Below, piece after piece: positions 8,658-17,008 of a DNA stretch of 64,000 nt. A program made the position numbers and the translations under genes. Source of the stretch: an uncultured Mollicutes bacterium (lineage in GTDB: Bacteria; Bacillota_I; Bacilli_A; RFN20; CAG-288); assembly GCA_900539865.1 (NCBI GenBank), contig UQDS01000001.1, positions 62,001 through 126,000 of the forward strand, given 5' to 3'. Below the pieces are notes generated by a model. It was not told the DNA's origin. It ran no database searches and saw nothing but the letters and a program-made list of their open reading frames with translations. Every line of letters begins with the position of its first letter. Position 1 is the first letter of the stretch.

Positions 8658-9998
8658 ATGAAAAACTGCATTTCTTTCAACGATCTTTCTCTCTTTGAAG
8701 AAGATTATTTCAGTCATAAAGAGTATCAACTCACACAGCACACCGTCATGAAAAACGGTATTTTTTCTTCATGTATTGACACCAACTTACAAAGAGAATT
8801 ACAGCCGACTTTCAACGTGGAAGTAGATCACTTTAAGGTCTGTAACCAAAAGCAATCAGGGCGCTGTTGGCTCTTTGCAGGTTTGAATGTCATCCGAAGA
8901 ATTTTAACTCAAAAATTAAATGTTAAAGAAATTGAACTCTCGCAAGCTTATTTACAATTCTATGACAAAATCGAGAAGGCAAACTTTGCTTTTGAAAAGG
9001 CAATCAAGCACGCAAACGCACCCATAGAGAGTGATGAAAACCAATTCATCTTAACAAATATCTTAGGAGATGGCGGCCATTTTGCAATGTTTGTGAACCT
9101 CGTCAAAAAATATGGTGTTGTCCCTTTATCCTGCATGCCTGACTTTGCAGTAAACACTGCCACAAACGAATTAAACAGCGTATTAGAGGCATACGTTAAT
9201 CAAGGAATTGTCGAACTTCGTCAAGCGGTTTTAGATGGTTCTTCCAAAGAAGTGATTTTACGCATGAAGGAAGGCTATTTAAATGATATTTATCGCATCT
9301 TAACAATTTCCTTAGGCACACCGGTTAAAGATTTCATCTTTGAGTTTAAAGACAAAGATGATCACTTTGTTCGCTTGGATAAAATGACGCCACAGGAATT
9401 TTACGATCGATATATCAGTGTAGATTTAGATGACTATATCTCCTTAAGTGATGCGCCGAATTTACATCATGAGCTCTATCAGAAATACACTAATCCCTTA
9501 GTGAACAATGTTATCGGTGGCGATCCAGTCATTCTTTTTAACGTCCCAATCGAGGATTTGAAGAAATATTGTATTGCTTCATTAAAGAATGGAGAACCAA
9601 TCTGGTTTGCTGGCGATGTTGGAAAACAATCTTTACGTAAGGATGGTTATCTTGCCGACGGCATTTTAAAGACAAACGATTTATTTAATATTCATTATCA
9701 TTTAAATAAAGAAGAACGCATCGCATATCACACCTCTGCTTGTACTCACGCAATGACTTTCACCGGCGTCAATTTAGACGCAAACGAAAAGCCCAATCGC
9801 TGGAAGGTTGAAAATTCTTGGGGAAAAGATAATGGTCTTGACGGCTATTATGTCATGAGCGATGCTTGGTTTGATGAATATGTCATGTGGGTCTTTGTCC
9901 GCAAATCTTTATTGCCACAAGACCTGTTAGATAAATACAATGCTTCTTCGATTATTCCAGAAGGACCAAACAACACCATCTTCCAGAAATTAGATTAA
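8658..9998 (+). CDS. pepC: Aminopeptidase C (C1B peptidase, bleomycin hydrolase family)
   Basis: A 446-residue papain-fold cytoplasmic aminopeptidase. The catalytic triad is visible: Cys in SGRCWLF (about 70), His in CTHAMTFTG, Asn in KVENSWG. The oxyanion Gln precedes the Cys (NQKQSGRC). The ATG at 8658 has GGAGG five bases upstream; the ORF could begin at a TTG 12 bases earlier, but the RBS decides for 8658. Length fits the family. A second, diverged copy lies at 63062-64000. Confidence 0.92.
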   Translation: MKNCISFNDLSLFEEDYFSHKEYQLTQHTVMKNGIFSSCIDTNLQRELQPTFNVEVDHFKVCNQKQSGRCWLFAGLNVIRRILTQKLNVKEIELSQAYLQFYDKIEKANFAFEKAIKHANAPIESDENQFILTNILGDGGHFAMFVNLVKKYGVVPLSCMPDFAVNTATNELNSVLEAYVNQGIVELRQAVLDGSSKEVILRMKEGYLNDIYRILTISLGTPVKDFIFEFKDKDDHFVRLDKMTPQEFYDRYISVDLDDYISLSDAPNLHHELYQKYTNPLVNNVIGGDPVILFNVPIEDLKKYCIASLKNGEPIWFAGDVGKQSLRKDGYLADGILKTNDLFNIHYHLNKEERIAYHTSACTHAMTFTGVNLDANEKPNRWKVENSWGKDNGLDGYYVMSDAWFDEYVMWVFVRKSLLPQDLLDKYNASSIIPEGPNNTIFQKLD

Positions 9999-10002
9999 AA
10001 CA

Positions 10003-10026
10003 AGCACCCTCTTATGGGTGCTTTTC
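10003..10026 (+). terminator. Rho-independent terminator of pepC
   Basis: AGCACCC (10003-10009) pairs with GGGTGCT (10016-10022) and is followed by TTTTC. Confidence 0.85.
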
Positions 10027-10027
10027 T

Positions 10028-10060
10028 TAAAAAAAGCCTAGGAAAGTTCCTAGGCTTTTA
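10028..10060 (-). terminator. Rho-independent terminator of leuS
   Basis: AAGCCTAGGAA pairs with TTCCTAGGCTT around a 3-base loop. Read on the minus strand it is followed by a run of T, just after the leuS stop. Together with the pepC terminator it separates two converging genes. Confidence 0.85.
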
Positions 10061-10064
10061 TTCT

Positions 10065-12476
10065 TTAACGGACAACGATAGAGACGATTTTATTTTTGAC
10101 AACAATCATCTTGACGATTGTCTTTCCATCCACATTGAGCTTGACTCTTTCGTCTTCTAATACAAGCTTCTTTAACTCTTCTAATTCTTCTTCGTTTGCA
10201 TCCTTTTTAAAATCGATGGTAGAACGAAGTTTGCCATTGATTTGAATCGCGTAGGTTACCGGTCTGTCATTAACTTTCGATTCATCATAAACCGGCCAAG
10301 AAGCGTAATCGATCAAGCCTTCTTCTCCGATCAGGCTATAGCACTCTTGCGCGATATGAGGGCAGATAGGAGCCAAGAGTTTGCAAAGTCCAACAAGCAT
10401 GGATTTCGGAAGCTTTTCGGCTTTGTAGAACTCGTTGACACAAACCATGATTTGGGCAATGCCGGTGTTGTAATGAAGGATTTCGTAATCGTTGGTGCAC
10501 TTTTTGATGGTCGACTGATAGACAAAATTGAGTTCTTCATTTTCTTCGTCAGTCCATCTCTTGATAAATTCTTCATCCGCATAAAGACGATAGAACTTAT
10601 CTAAGAATTTCTTTGCTGCTCTCGGGCCATCGACATTCCATGGCATCGATTGATCCACAGGGCCTTTAAACATCTCATAGAAACGAAGGCTATCTGCACC
10701 AAATTCTTCAATGACCGCATCAGGAGAAACTGTATTTCCTAAAGATTTAGACATCTTTTGACCATCGGGACCCAAAACCAATCCTTGATGGTAGAGTTTC
10801 TTAAAGGGTTCATCACTGGTGAAAACACCTTCATCGTGCAAGAATTTATGCCAGAATCTCGCATAGAGTAAATGTAAAACAGCATGTTCTGCTCCACCGA
10901 CATAAACGTCGACCGGAAGCCAGTGATCTAATAATTTTTTATCGCCGATTGCCTCATTGTTATGCGGATCAATGTAGCGAGCATAATACCAGGAGGATCC
11001 CGCCCACTGGGGCATGGTGTTTGTTTCCCTTTGGCCCTTCATTCCATCGATAGTGACATTGACCCAATCCTTTTCCTTGCTTAACGGCGGCAAACCATCG
11101 CCGGCAGGCTTGTAATCTTTCATCTCCGGTAATGTCAATGGGAGTTGATCTTCCGGGACTTTTCTCAGTGTGCCATCTTCCATATGAATCATAGGAATCG
11201 GTTCACCCCAATAACGTTGACGCGAGAAAAGCCAGTCGCGAAGCTTATAGTTGACTTGATATCTTCCGTGTTCTAATTCAATAAGCTTTTCCGTGATCGC
11301 TTTCTTTGCTTCCTCATTGTTCATACCATCAGCAAAAGAAGAGTTGATGTGTAAGCCATCTCCTTCGTAAGCAGAAGTAGAGCAATCGCCTTCGATAACT
11401 TGAATCATTTCGATATTGTGCTTCTTTGCGAATTCAAAGTCTCTCTGATCGTGGGTTGGAACAGCCATAACCGCACCAGAACCATATGTCGCTAAAACAT
11501 AGTCTCCAATATAAATTGGAACGATTTTTCCATTGATTGGATTGATTGCATAGCTACCGATGAAAACACCGGTTTTTTCTTTTGAACCATCTGTTCTTTC
11601 CTGATCGGATTTAGAAGCGACAAGTTTTTGATAAGCGTCAACAGTTTCTTGGCAATCTTCACTAGTCAACTCTTTCACTAACGGGTGTTCCGGAGCCAAG
11701 ACAACATAGGTACAACCAAAGAGAGTATCTGCACGGGTTGTGAAGACTTCAATTTTCTTATCACTATCTTTTACGTCAAAGATGCAGACAGTGCCTTTGC
11801 TCTTTCCAATCCAGTTTCTCTGCATAGCAAGAGTCGATTGCGGCCAATCGATATGATCTAAACCATCTAAAAGTTTTTCAGCATAGGCCGTGATTTTTAA
11901 GACCCACTGTTTCATCGGGCGACGTTCCACTGGGAATCCGCCGCGTTCGCTCTTTCCATCAATCACTTCTTCGTTAGCTAAAACTGTGCCTAAAGCCGGA
12001 CACCAGTTGACAAGTCGATAGTCTTCATAAGCTAAGCCCTTGTCATAAAGTTTTTCGAAGATCCACTGTGTCCACTTGTAATAAGAGGGATCCGTTGTAC
12101 GGAATTCACGATCCCAATCATAAGAGAAACCAAGTCTCTTGAGCTGTTTGCGGAAGTTATCGATGTTTTGATTTGTATAAATGGATGGATTCTTATTGTT
12201 CTTAATTGCAAATTGCTCCGCCGGGAGGCCAAAGGCATCATAACCAATCGGATGAAGAACATTATATCCTTGCATGCGCTTCATACGAGAGAGCGCATCG
12301 GTTGCTGTATATCCCTCAACATGTCCGACGTGCAAACCGACAGCACTCGGATAGGGGAACATATCCATGATAAAAAACTTGGGTTTGGAGAAGTCATAAG
12401 CATCTGTCTTGTAGACTTGCTGCTCTTCCCACACATTTTCCCATTTTTCTTCTATTTTTTTATAATCATATCCCAT
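10065..12476 (-). CDS. leuS: Leucyl-tRNA synthetase
   Basis: An 803-residue class I aminoacyl-tRNA synthetase. Seen: the HIGH-like PSAVGLHVGHVEGYTATD (about 43-60), a CP1 editing insertion with the threonine-rich FTTRADTLFGCTYVVLAPEH, the GSSWYYARY segment, the KMSKS loop GQKMSKSLGN, and an anticodon-binding C-terminal domain. Its length is the normal bacterial size. It is transcribed divergently from rpsD, and a strong promoter (12507-12535) lies upstream. I looked for a T-box leader and saw none, so expression does not appear to be controlled by uncharged tRNA-Leu. Confidence 0.97.
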   Translation of the reverse strand: MGYDYKKIEEKWENVWEEQQVYKTDAYDFSKPKFFIMDMFPYPSAVGLHVGHVEGYTATDALSRMKRMQGYNVLHPIGYDAFGLPAEQFAIKNNKNPSIYTNQNIDNFRKQLKRLGFSYDWDREFRTTDPSYYKWTQWIFEKLYDKGLAYEDYRLVNWCPALGTVLANEEVIDGKSERGGFPVERRPMKQWVLKITAYAEKLLDGLDHIDWPQSTLAMQRNWIGKSKGTVCIFDVKDSDKKIEVFTTRADTLFGCTYVVLAPEHPLVKELTSEDCQETVDAYQKLVASKSDQERTDGSKEKTGVFIGSYAINPINGKIVPIYIGDYVLATYGSGAVMAVPTHDQRDFEFAKKHNIEMIQVIEGDCSTSAYEGDGLHINSSFADGMNNEEAKKAITEKLIELEHGRYQVNYKLRDWLFSRQRYWGEPIPMIHMEDGTLRKVPEDQLPLTLPEMKDYKPAGDGLPPLSKEKDWVNVTIDGMKGQRETNTMPQWAGSSWYYARYIDPHNNEAIGDKKLLDHWLPVDVYVGGAEHAVLHLLYARFWHKFLHDEGVFTSDEPFKKLYHQGLVLGPDGQKMSKSLGNTVSPDAVIEEFGADSLRFYEMFKGPVDQSMPWNVDGPRAAKKFLDKFYRLYADEEFIKRWTDEENEELNFVYQSTIKKCTNDYEILHYNTGIAQIMVCVNEFYKAEKLPKSMLVGLCKLLAPICPHIAQECYSLIGEEGLIDYASWPVYDESKVNDRPVTYAIQINGKLRSTIDFKKDANEEELEELKKLVLEDERVKLNVDGKTIVKMIVVKNKIVSIVVR

Positions 12477-12506
12477 AGGAAAATCTCCTCTTCGTAATAC
12501 TAAGAA

Positions 12507-12535
12507 ATTATAACTTTATATATTATATATTTCAA
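12507..12535 (-). promoter_or_regulatory. leuS promoter
   Basis: Minus strand TTGAAA (12530-12535), 17-base spacer, TATAAT (12507-12512): a near-consensus sigma-A promoter about 30 bases before the start codon, with GAGGAG as the ribosome binding site. Confidence 0.75.
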
Positions 12536-12644
12536 TAATAGAATGATGCATATAGCATGATCGAGATTTAAATTAACTTTGAATTCGCTGTCATCTATTT
12601 TTAAACACACAGCAGAACTATAATAAAAAAACATGAATTTTTCC

Positions 12645-12673
12645 TTGAATTCGCCCATCTGATTTGATACACT
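12645..12673 (+). promoter_or_regulatory. rpsD promoter
   Basis: TTGAAT (12645-12650), a 17-base spacer and TACACT (12668-12673). Transcription would begin near 12680 and leave a leader of about 140 bases. Confidence 0.6.
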
Positions 12674-12674
12674 A

Positions 12675-12821
12675 AATAACGCATTGCGTAGCACGTAAGT
12701 AGTTACCTGTCCGATGACGCTTGAAATAGTAGCCTTGCTACAAAGGTGAACGACGTTCATCCGAGGTAAATGGACTCACGCTCTTATCGTTATGCAACAG
12801 TAACGGAAAGGAGAAATTGAT
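12675..12821 (+). promoter_or_regulatory. Structured 5' leader of rpsD (probable S4 autoregulatory leader)
   Basis: The roughly 140-base leader can pair TTACCT (about 12703) with AGGTAA (about 12765) and contains inner hairpins GTAGCC/GCTAC-type and GGTGAAC/GTTCATC. In Firmicutes ribosomal protein S4 represses its own mRNA by binding such a leader; the match here is based on location and foldability only. Confidence 0.55.
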
Positions 12822-13433
12822 ATGTCTCGTTACAATGGACCTGTCTGGAGAGTATCCAGAAGATTAGGTTATTCTATTTTAGGAACAGGCGAAGAACTCG
12901 CCAAGCGTCAGACTGTCCCTGGACAGCACGGTGATGCTCGTCAGAAGAAAAAGACTGAATATGGTACTCAGCTTACTGAAAAGCAGAAGCTTAGATTCAC
13001 CTATGGTCTTTCCGAAAAGCAGTTTAGAAGATTCTTCCTTATTGCTAAGGCTGACAAAGAAAAGAGCACAGGTGTCGCTTTATTCCAGCTTCTTGAATCT
13101 CGTCTTGACAACCTTGTCTACAGAATGGGCTTTGCCCACACAAGAAGACAGGCAAGACAACTTGTCAACCATGGTCACATCACTGTCAATGGTAAGAAAG
13201 TTGACATCCCGTCTTACATCGTTTCTATCAACGATGTCATTTCCTTCAAGGAAGCTTCCAAGAGCTTAAAGATCGTCCGTGAAACCATCGATAGCAAACC
13301 GACTATCCCTGGCTATGTCACTGTCGACCAGAACAAATTGGAAGGTACCTACATCAGATTCCCTGAAAGATCCGAACTCCCTGCCGAGATCGATGAAGCT
13401 CAGGTTATCGAATTCTACAACAGAAAGCTCTAA
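12822..13433 (+). CDS. rpsD: 30S ribosomal protein S4
   Basis: A 203-residue S4 protein of the Firmicute form (MSRYNGPVWRVSRRLGYSI, then QHGDARQKKKTEYGTQL). The S4 RNA-binding domain is at about 95-160 (LESRLDNLVYRMGFAHTRRQ, ARQLVNHGHITVNGKKV). S4 binds 16S rRNA early in 30S assembly and usually regulates its own operon. GGAGAAA serves as RBS. As in highly expressed genes, Arg codons are almost all AGA or CGT. tRNA-His follows. Confidence 0.98.
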   Translation: MSRYNGPVWRVSRRLGYSILGTGEELAKRQTVPGQHGDARQKKKTEYGTQLTEKQKLRFTYGLSEKQFRRFFLIAKADKEKSTGVALFQLLESRLDNLVYRMGFAHTRRQARQLVNHGHITVNGKKVDIPSYIVSINDVISFKEASKSLKIVRETIDSKPTIPGYVTVDQNKLEGTYIRFPERSELPAEIDEAQVIEFYNRKL

Positions 13434-13451
13434 TCTGTTATTTATGTTTAC

Positions 13452-13472
13452 ATCCGGCCTTTTTGGCCGGTG
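13452..13472 (+). terminator. Hairpin after rpsD
   Basis: CCGGCC (13454-13459) pairs with GGCCGG (13465-13470) around TTTTT. There is no T-tract after the stem, so this may be a weak terminator or a processing hairpin that allows read-through into tRNA-His. Confidence 0.5.
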
Positions 13473-13477
13473 TATAT

Positions 13478-13554
13478 GGCGGATATGGTGAAGAGGTTAA
13501 CACAAGCGGCTGTGAACCGCTCATTCGTGGGTTCGAGCCCCATTATCCGCCCCA
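13478..13554 (+). tRNA. tRNA-His (GTG anticodon), CCA encoded
   Basis: A 77-nt cloverleaf. The acceptor arm GCGGATA/TATCCGC carries the extra 5' G (G-1) facing C73, the hallmark of tRNA-His. The anticodon stem AGCGG/CCGCT holds loop CTGTGAA, and the T arm is GTGGG-TTCGAGC-CCCAT. CCA is encoded at 13552-13554. The phage-derived island begins directly after it, and tRNA 3' ends are common integration sites. Confidence 0.97.
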
Positions 13555-13823
13555 TATTAGAACGACATGTCTGATACATTCTTAGTCGATGACTAGGGGT
13601 GTGCAGACTTTTTTTGATTTTAGGCTTAAATAGCCACTTTTTAAATTTACGCCGTTGTAATAGTTGAAGCCGAAATCTCTAAAATTCAACGAAAAATCAT
13701 CATTTTAGGGCTCACTTTGAAACGGCAGGTATGCACTATTACACGGCAACTCTTATTTTGCACACCCTTGCACACCCCTAAACACGACAACTGCACACCC
13801 TATCTTTATTAATAATATTGATT
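13555..13823. other. Gene-free left end of the phage-derived island with TGCACACCC repeats
   Basis: No gene is visible between tRNA-His and the first island gene. TGCACACCC occurs three times in direct orientation (13759, 13769, 13792). The 12-mer TAGGGGTGTGCA (13594-13605) is the exact reverse complement of 13769-13780. Spaced direct and inverted short repeats beside a tRNA resemble recombinase arm sites at an attachment region. No integrase gene is present. Confidence 0.45.
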
Positions 13824-13861
13824 GACCATCTGGTTCTAACTGAGCCAGGTGGTCTTTTTTA
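13824..13861 (+). terminator. Rho-independent terminator
   Basis: GACCATCTGG (13824-13833) pairs with CCAGGTGGTC (13845-13854), followed by TTTTTT. It would insulate the island from the rpsD-tRNA transcript. Confidence 0.8.
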
Positions 13862-13984
13862 TTTGCCACAAAAATATTTTTTAACTTTTTTCAATTTATA
13901 CCCCCATCAAAATGGCCTCCAAATCTCCATATGGTGAGAAGGGCAGTTTCTCTCTTCTCTAGAAATCATAAGGAGGAAAAAGTC

Positions 13985-14179
13985 ATGAAACACAAATTAA
14001 CCATTGGCGTTTCTAACAAGTCTCCTAAGAGCAGAGTAGTTACCTACGAAAAAGTATCACCAGATGCAAAGGTAAAAGACGTAATTGGTGATGCAAATAA
14101 GGTAGCAATCATCGTTCCTGGGGATTCCGTTAAAAGCGTCACAATCGAAGAAACCAAGGAGGGCCAATATGGAAAGTAA
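13985..14179 (+). CDS. Small island protein of unknown function
   Basis: A 64-residue protein starting MKHKLTIGVSNKSPKSRVV. The ATG at 13985 has AAGGAGG at the right distance; an upstream start at 13931 lacks one. The sequence is basic at the N-terminus and contains short beta-rich stretches (KVAIIVPGDSVKSVTIEE). I do not recognise the family. It is the first gene of the early module and overlaps the next gene. Confidence 0.65.
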   Translation: MKHKLTIGVSNKSPKSRVVTYEKVSPDAKVKDVIGDANKVAIIVPGDSVKSVTIEETKEGQYGK

Positions 14180-14354
14180 AGAAGAAAGACTTCTAAGAGC
14201 CATCTTTGGAAACGAGTCACAAGCAAAGGCTATCAAGTTTTCTATGAATCTAGATGATCTAACAGTCGACGTAAGTATCAGAAGAAACAAGAAAAACGAA
14301 AGTCAAACTTGTGAATGTTCTAAAGAATGTAAGTGTGGAGGTAAAAGACAATGA
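14169..14354 (+). CDS. Small protein with cysteine-rich tail
   Basis: A 61-residue protein. The tail TCECSKECKCGGKRQ contains five cysteines in a CxCx3CxC-like pattern and may bind a metal. The stop overlaps the ATG of the next gene by 4 bases (ATGA), so the early genes are tightly coupled. No known family is evident. Confidence 0.6.
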   Translation: MESKEERLLRAIFGNESQAKAIKFSMNLDDLTVDVSIRRNKKNESQTCECSKECKCGGKRQ

Positions 14355-15532
14355 AACCTCAAAATCATTCTAGGATATTTAGTCCGAGTAAAAGTATGTT
14401 GTGGCTAGAATGCCATCAATCAGTTTTATTTAATGATGGGAATAATAGTGAAACTAATGAGCAGGCTGAATTTGGTACAGAAACACATGAATTAGCAGCT
14501 GCCACAATTAATAATTCATTAAATGTCGAAGATTTCGATGGTAATTCAAAAAAGCCATGTGAAGTAATACCAAATCTCAAACGCTATAACGAAGAGATGC
14601 AGGAAATAGTAAATAAATATGCAGATTTCGTTATTAAAACTTATCAATATGAACTTCATAACAGTTCTTTAAAACCACTGATTCTTATCGAGCAACAATT
14701 AGATCTTGGCTTTGATGATAACTCAATCGGAACATTAGATTTGGGAATCATATCAAATAGAGATGGTGGGACACTTACTATTGTCGATTTGAAGACAGGT
14801 AGGAATCCTGTGATGAGTTTCGATAAAGAATTAAATCGACCAAATTCACAATTATCAATCTATGCATTAGCTACTTACAAATGTTTTAAAGATGTTTATC
14901 CAATAAAGAAAGTTAGATTGGTTATCTTCCAACCTGTCATCAATAACACTAATGAGTATGAAATGGAAATTGATGAACTTTTAAAGTTTGAAGAAGAGAT
15001 TATCTTCCCAGCTGTAAGAGCCATAAAAAGTGGAGATAGAACTGCTAAAGAAAACTCTAAATGCAAGTATTGTCCTGGATTTGTTTATTGTAAGAAAAAA
15101 TTAGATTCTGCAAGGAAAATTATAGAAAAGGGTTCAAAAATAGAACTTTTAAGTGAACAAGAAATAGCTGAAATAATGCCTAAATGTGATGACTATATTA
15201 CTTACTTTCAAGCTGTAAAAGAACACTGTCTAAAGAAAGCTTTAAGTGGTTATCACTATGAAGGTTATAAGTTAGTTCGTTCCAGAGTTACTCGAAAGAT
15301 AAATGATGAATCTAAAGTTGCTGAAATTCTAACTAAGGCAGGTTATGAACCATATCAAGCAAAGAAATTGTTAGGAATTACTGAACTTACGAGAAAGCTT
15401 GGAAAAGAGAAGTTTAAAGAACTTGTATCACCATACATATCAATTCAAGAAGGTTCTCTTGCTTTAGTTCCTGATAGTGATCCTAGAGAAGAAGTAATTA
15501 TAACGGAGGAAAAAGATAATGTTAAAAATTGA
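14351..15532 (+). CDS. Phage RecB/Cas4-like PD-(D/E)XK nuclease (DUF2800 type)
   Basis: A 393-residue protein. The nuclease core is visible: GTETHELAA (motif with His near 43), GTLDLGIIS and LTIVDLKTGRNPV (the D...D-x-K active site, about 135-160) and QLSIYALATY (QxxxY). One cysteine near residue 21 (LWLECHQ) and three in CKYCPGFVYC (about 238-247) match the four iron-sulfur ligands of Cas4/AddB-type nucleases. In Firmicute phages such DUF2800 proteins accompany a Sak4-type ATPase and DUF669, as here, and probably process DNA ends for single-strand annealing. Confidence 0.8.
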   Translation: MKPQNHSRIFSPSKSMLWLECHQSVLFNDGNNSETNEQAEFGTETHELAAATINNSLNVEDFDGNSKKPCEVIPNLKRYNEEMQEIVNKYADFVIKTYQYELHNSSLKPLILIEQQLDLGFDDNSIGTLDLGIISNRDGGTLTIVDLKTGRNPVMSFDKELNRPNSQLSIYALATYKCFKDVYPIKKVRLVIFQPVINNTNEYEMEIDELLKFEEEIIFPAVRAIKSGDRTAKENSKCKYCPGFVYCKKKLDSARKIIEKGSKIELLSEQEIAEIMPKCDDYITYFQAVKEHCLKKALSGYHYEGYKLVRSRVTRKINDESKVAEILTKAGYEPYQAKKLLGITELTRKLGKEKFKELVSPYISIQEGSLALVPDSDPREEVIITEEKDNVKN

Positions 15533-16496
15533 AACTGGAATAAAAAAGCGCGCCATTAAGACAATTCTCTATGGCCCAGAAGGAATAGGAAAATCTACTC
15601 TTGCTAGCCAATTTCCAAATCCACTTTTTATAGATACGGAAAATGGAACTAGCACATTAGATGTTAGAAGAGTGATTTGTAATAAAAGTTGGGATGAACT
15701 CATTTCTATCATTAACGAAGTCATAAGCGAACCATCTATAGCAAAAACACTGGTAATTGATAGTGCTGACTGGGCTGAACAATTAGCAGAAGATGATGTT
15801 TGTCAAAAGAATCGTGTAGCATCAATTGAAGCTATAAGTTATGGAAAAGGTTATACATTCGTTGCCGATAATTTTTCTAAGTTATTAAAACTGCTCGATA
15901 AGTTAATTGAGCTAGGAATTAATGTAGTTTTCACGGCTCATGCAAAACCTAGAAAATTTGAATTGCCTGAAGAAGCGGGACAATTCGATAGATACGAAAT
16001 GAAACTATCTAGACAAGTTGCTCCACTAATCAAGGAATGGTGCGATATGCTTCTATTTTGCAACTATAAAACCTATGTCGTAAGCACTGAAAATAATACG
16101 AAAAAAGCTCAGGGCGGAAAGCGTGTAATGTACACAACTCATCACCCTTGTTGGGACGCAAAGAATCGCTTCAGTTTGCCAGAAGAACTAGATATGGGTT
16201 TTCGTTCGATTGAGCATTTATTCTCAAACACAGAGCCTAAAAAAGGCCTAAAAACGCAAGAAAACACTGCAAAACCTACACAAATTATAAAAAGTAGACC
16301 ACTTGTAGATAAAGTTAAATCACTTTTAAAAGAAGCAAATATCAGTGAAGAGAGATTTAAAAAACTTGTGGAAAATAAAGGTCATTATAAAGCTGATGTA
16401 CCACTTGATGATTACTCAGATGATTTCTTGTCACGCTGGGTATTAACGAATTTCAAAAAGATTGAAGAAGCTATTAAAAACGGAGGAAATAAATAA
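15519..16496 (+). CDS. Sak4-like phage recombination ATPase
   Basis: A 325-residue RecA-core ATPase: Walker A GPEGIGKST (about 19-27), IDTENGTSTLDVRR, Walker B TLVIDSADW (about 84) and FTAHAKPRKF as sensor-like segment. The C-terminal quarter is helical and resembles a small DNA-binding or dimerization region. Single-domain RecA-like proteins of this kind (Sak4, annotated as phage nucleotide-binding protein) promote strand annealing with SSB. The start overlaps the preceding nuclease gene by 14 bases with its own GGAGG. Confidence 0.75.
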   Translation: MLKIETGIKKRAIKTILYGPEGIGKSTLASQFPNPLFIDTENGTSTLDVRRVICNKSWDELISIINEVISEPSIAKTLVIDSADWAEQLAEDDVCQKNRVASIEAISYGKGYTFVADNFSKLLKLLDKLIELGINVVFTAHAKPRKFELPEEAGQFDRYEMKLSRQVAPLIKEWCDMLLFCNYKTYVVSTENNTKKAQGGKRVMYTTHHPCWDAKNRFSLPEELDMGFRSIEHLFSNTEPKKGLKTQENTAKPTQIIKSRPLVDKVKSLLKEANISEERFKKLVENKGHYKADVPLDDYSDDFLSRWVLTNFKKIEEAIKNGGNK

Positions 16497-16996
16497 TGTT
16501 AGAAAATAAGGTATTGTCTTGGGACGATGAGATTGTTGATTTAGAAGATGAATATAAACTTTTGCCTGAAGGAGAATATTTCTTTAAGGTTATTAATTTT
16601 GAAAGAGCTATGTATCCAGGTGGAGCGAAAGTTCCTGCTTGTCCTAAAGCGATTGTTACAATAGCGATATATGATGGACTTAAAATTGCTACCAGAGTTC
16701 GTCAAGATTTCTTACTTTGTGAAAATGTCGCTTGGAAGATATCTCAATTCTTTAGATCAATTGAAGAAAAGAAAAGCGGTGAAAAAGTCCAAATGAAATG
16801 GAACATTGTAAACGGTGCTTTTGGAAAATGTCGACTTACCACCAAGAGCTATGTTAATAAGTTTGGCGAAAACAAGACCATCAACTCGATCGATAGGTTC
16901 TTGCCTTACGAAGCGGAAGCCATCACCAAGTTTAAAGGCGATTTGAACCAAAACGAAGCCAAAGACATCTTGGATGATGACGAATTACCATTCTAG
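16496..16996 (+). CDS. DUF669-type single-strand DNA-binding protein
   Basis: A 166-residue protein of the DUF669 type that neighbours Sak4-like ATPases. It ends in DDDELPF, which closely imitates the acidic C-terminal tip of SSB proteins (DDDIPF) used to recruit partner enzymes. The beta-rich N-terminal half (EGEYFFKVINFERAMY, PKAIVTIAIYDG) fits an OB-like fold. It probably coats phage single-stranded DNA. The start overlaps the stop of the preceding gene by one base. Confidence 0.7.
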   Translation: MLENKVLSWDDEIVDLEDEYKLLPEGEYFFKVINFERAMYPGGAKVPACPKAIVTIAIYDGLKIATRVRQDFLLCENVAWKISQFFRSIEEKKSGEKVQMKWNIVNGAFGKCRLTTKSYVNKFGENKTINSIDRFLPYEAEAITKFKGDLNQNEAKDILDDDELPF

Positions 16997-17008
16997 AGGT
17001 TGATAGCT

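Noticed and set aside
12477..12640. T-box leader for leuS
   Set aside because: No T-box sequence (TGGNACCGCG type) or specifier hairpin is visible between the leuS start and its promoter; the 5' UTR is only about 25 bases.
12500..12760. 86-codon minus-strand ORF upstream of leuS
   Set aside because: It crosses the leuS promoter and the rpsD promoter and leader, has no RBS and no recognisable protein features.
13931..13984. Upstream start for the first island gene
   Set aside because: The ATG at 13931 lacks an RBS and its extra codons cover the AAGGAGG that serves the ATG at 13985.
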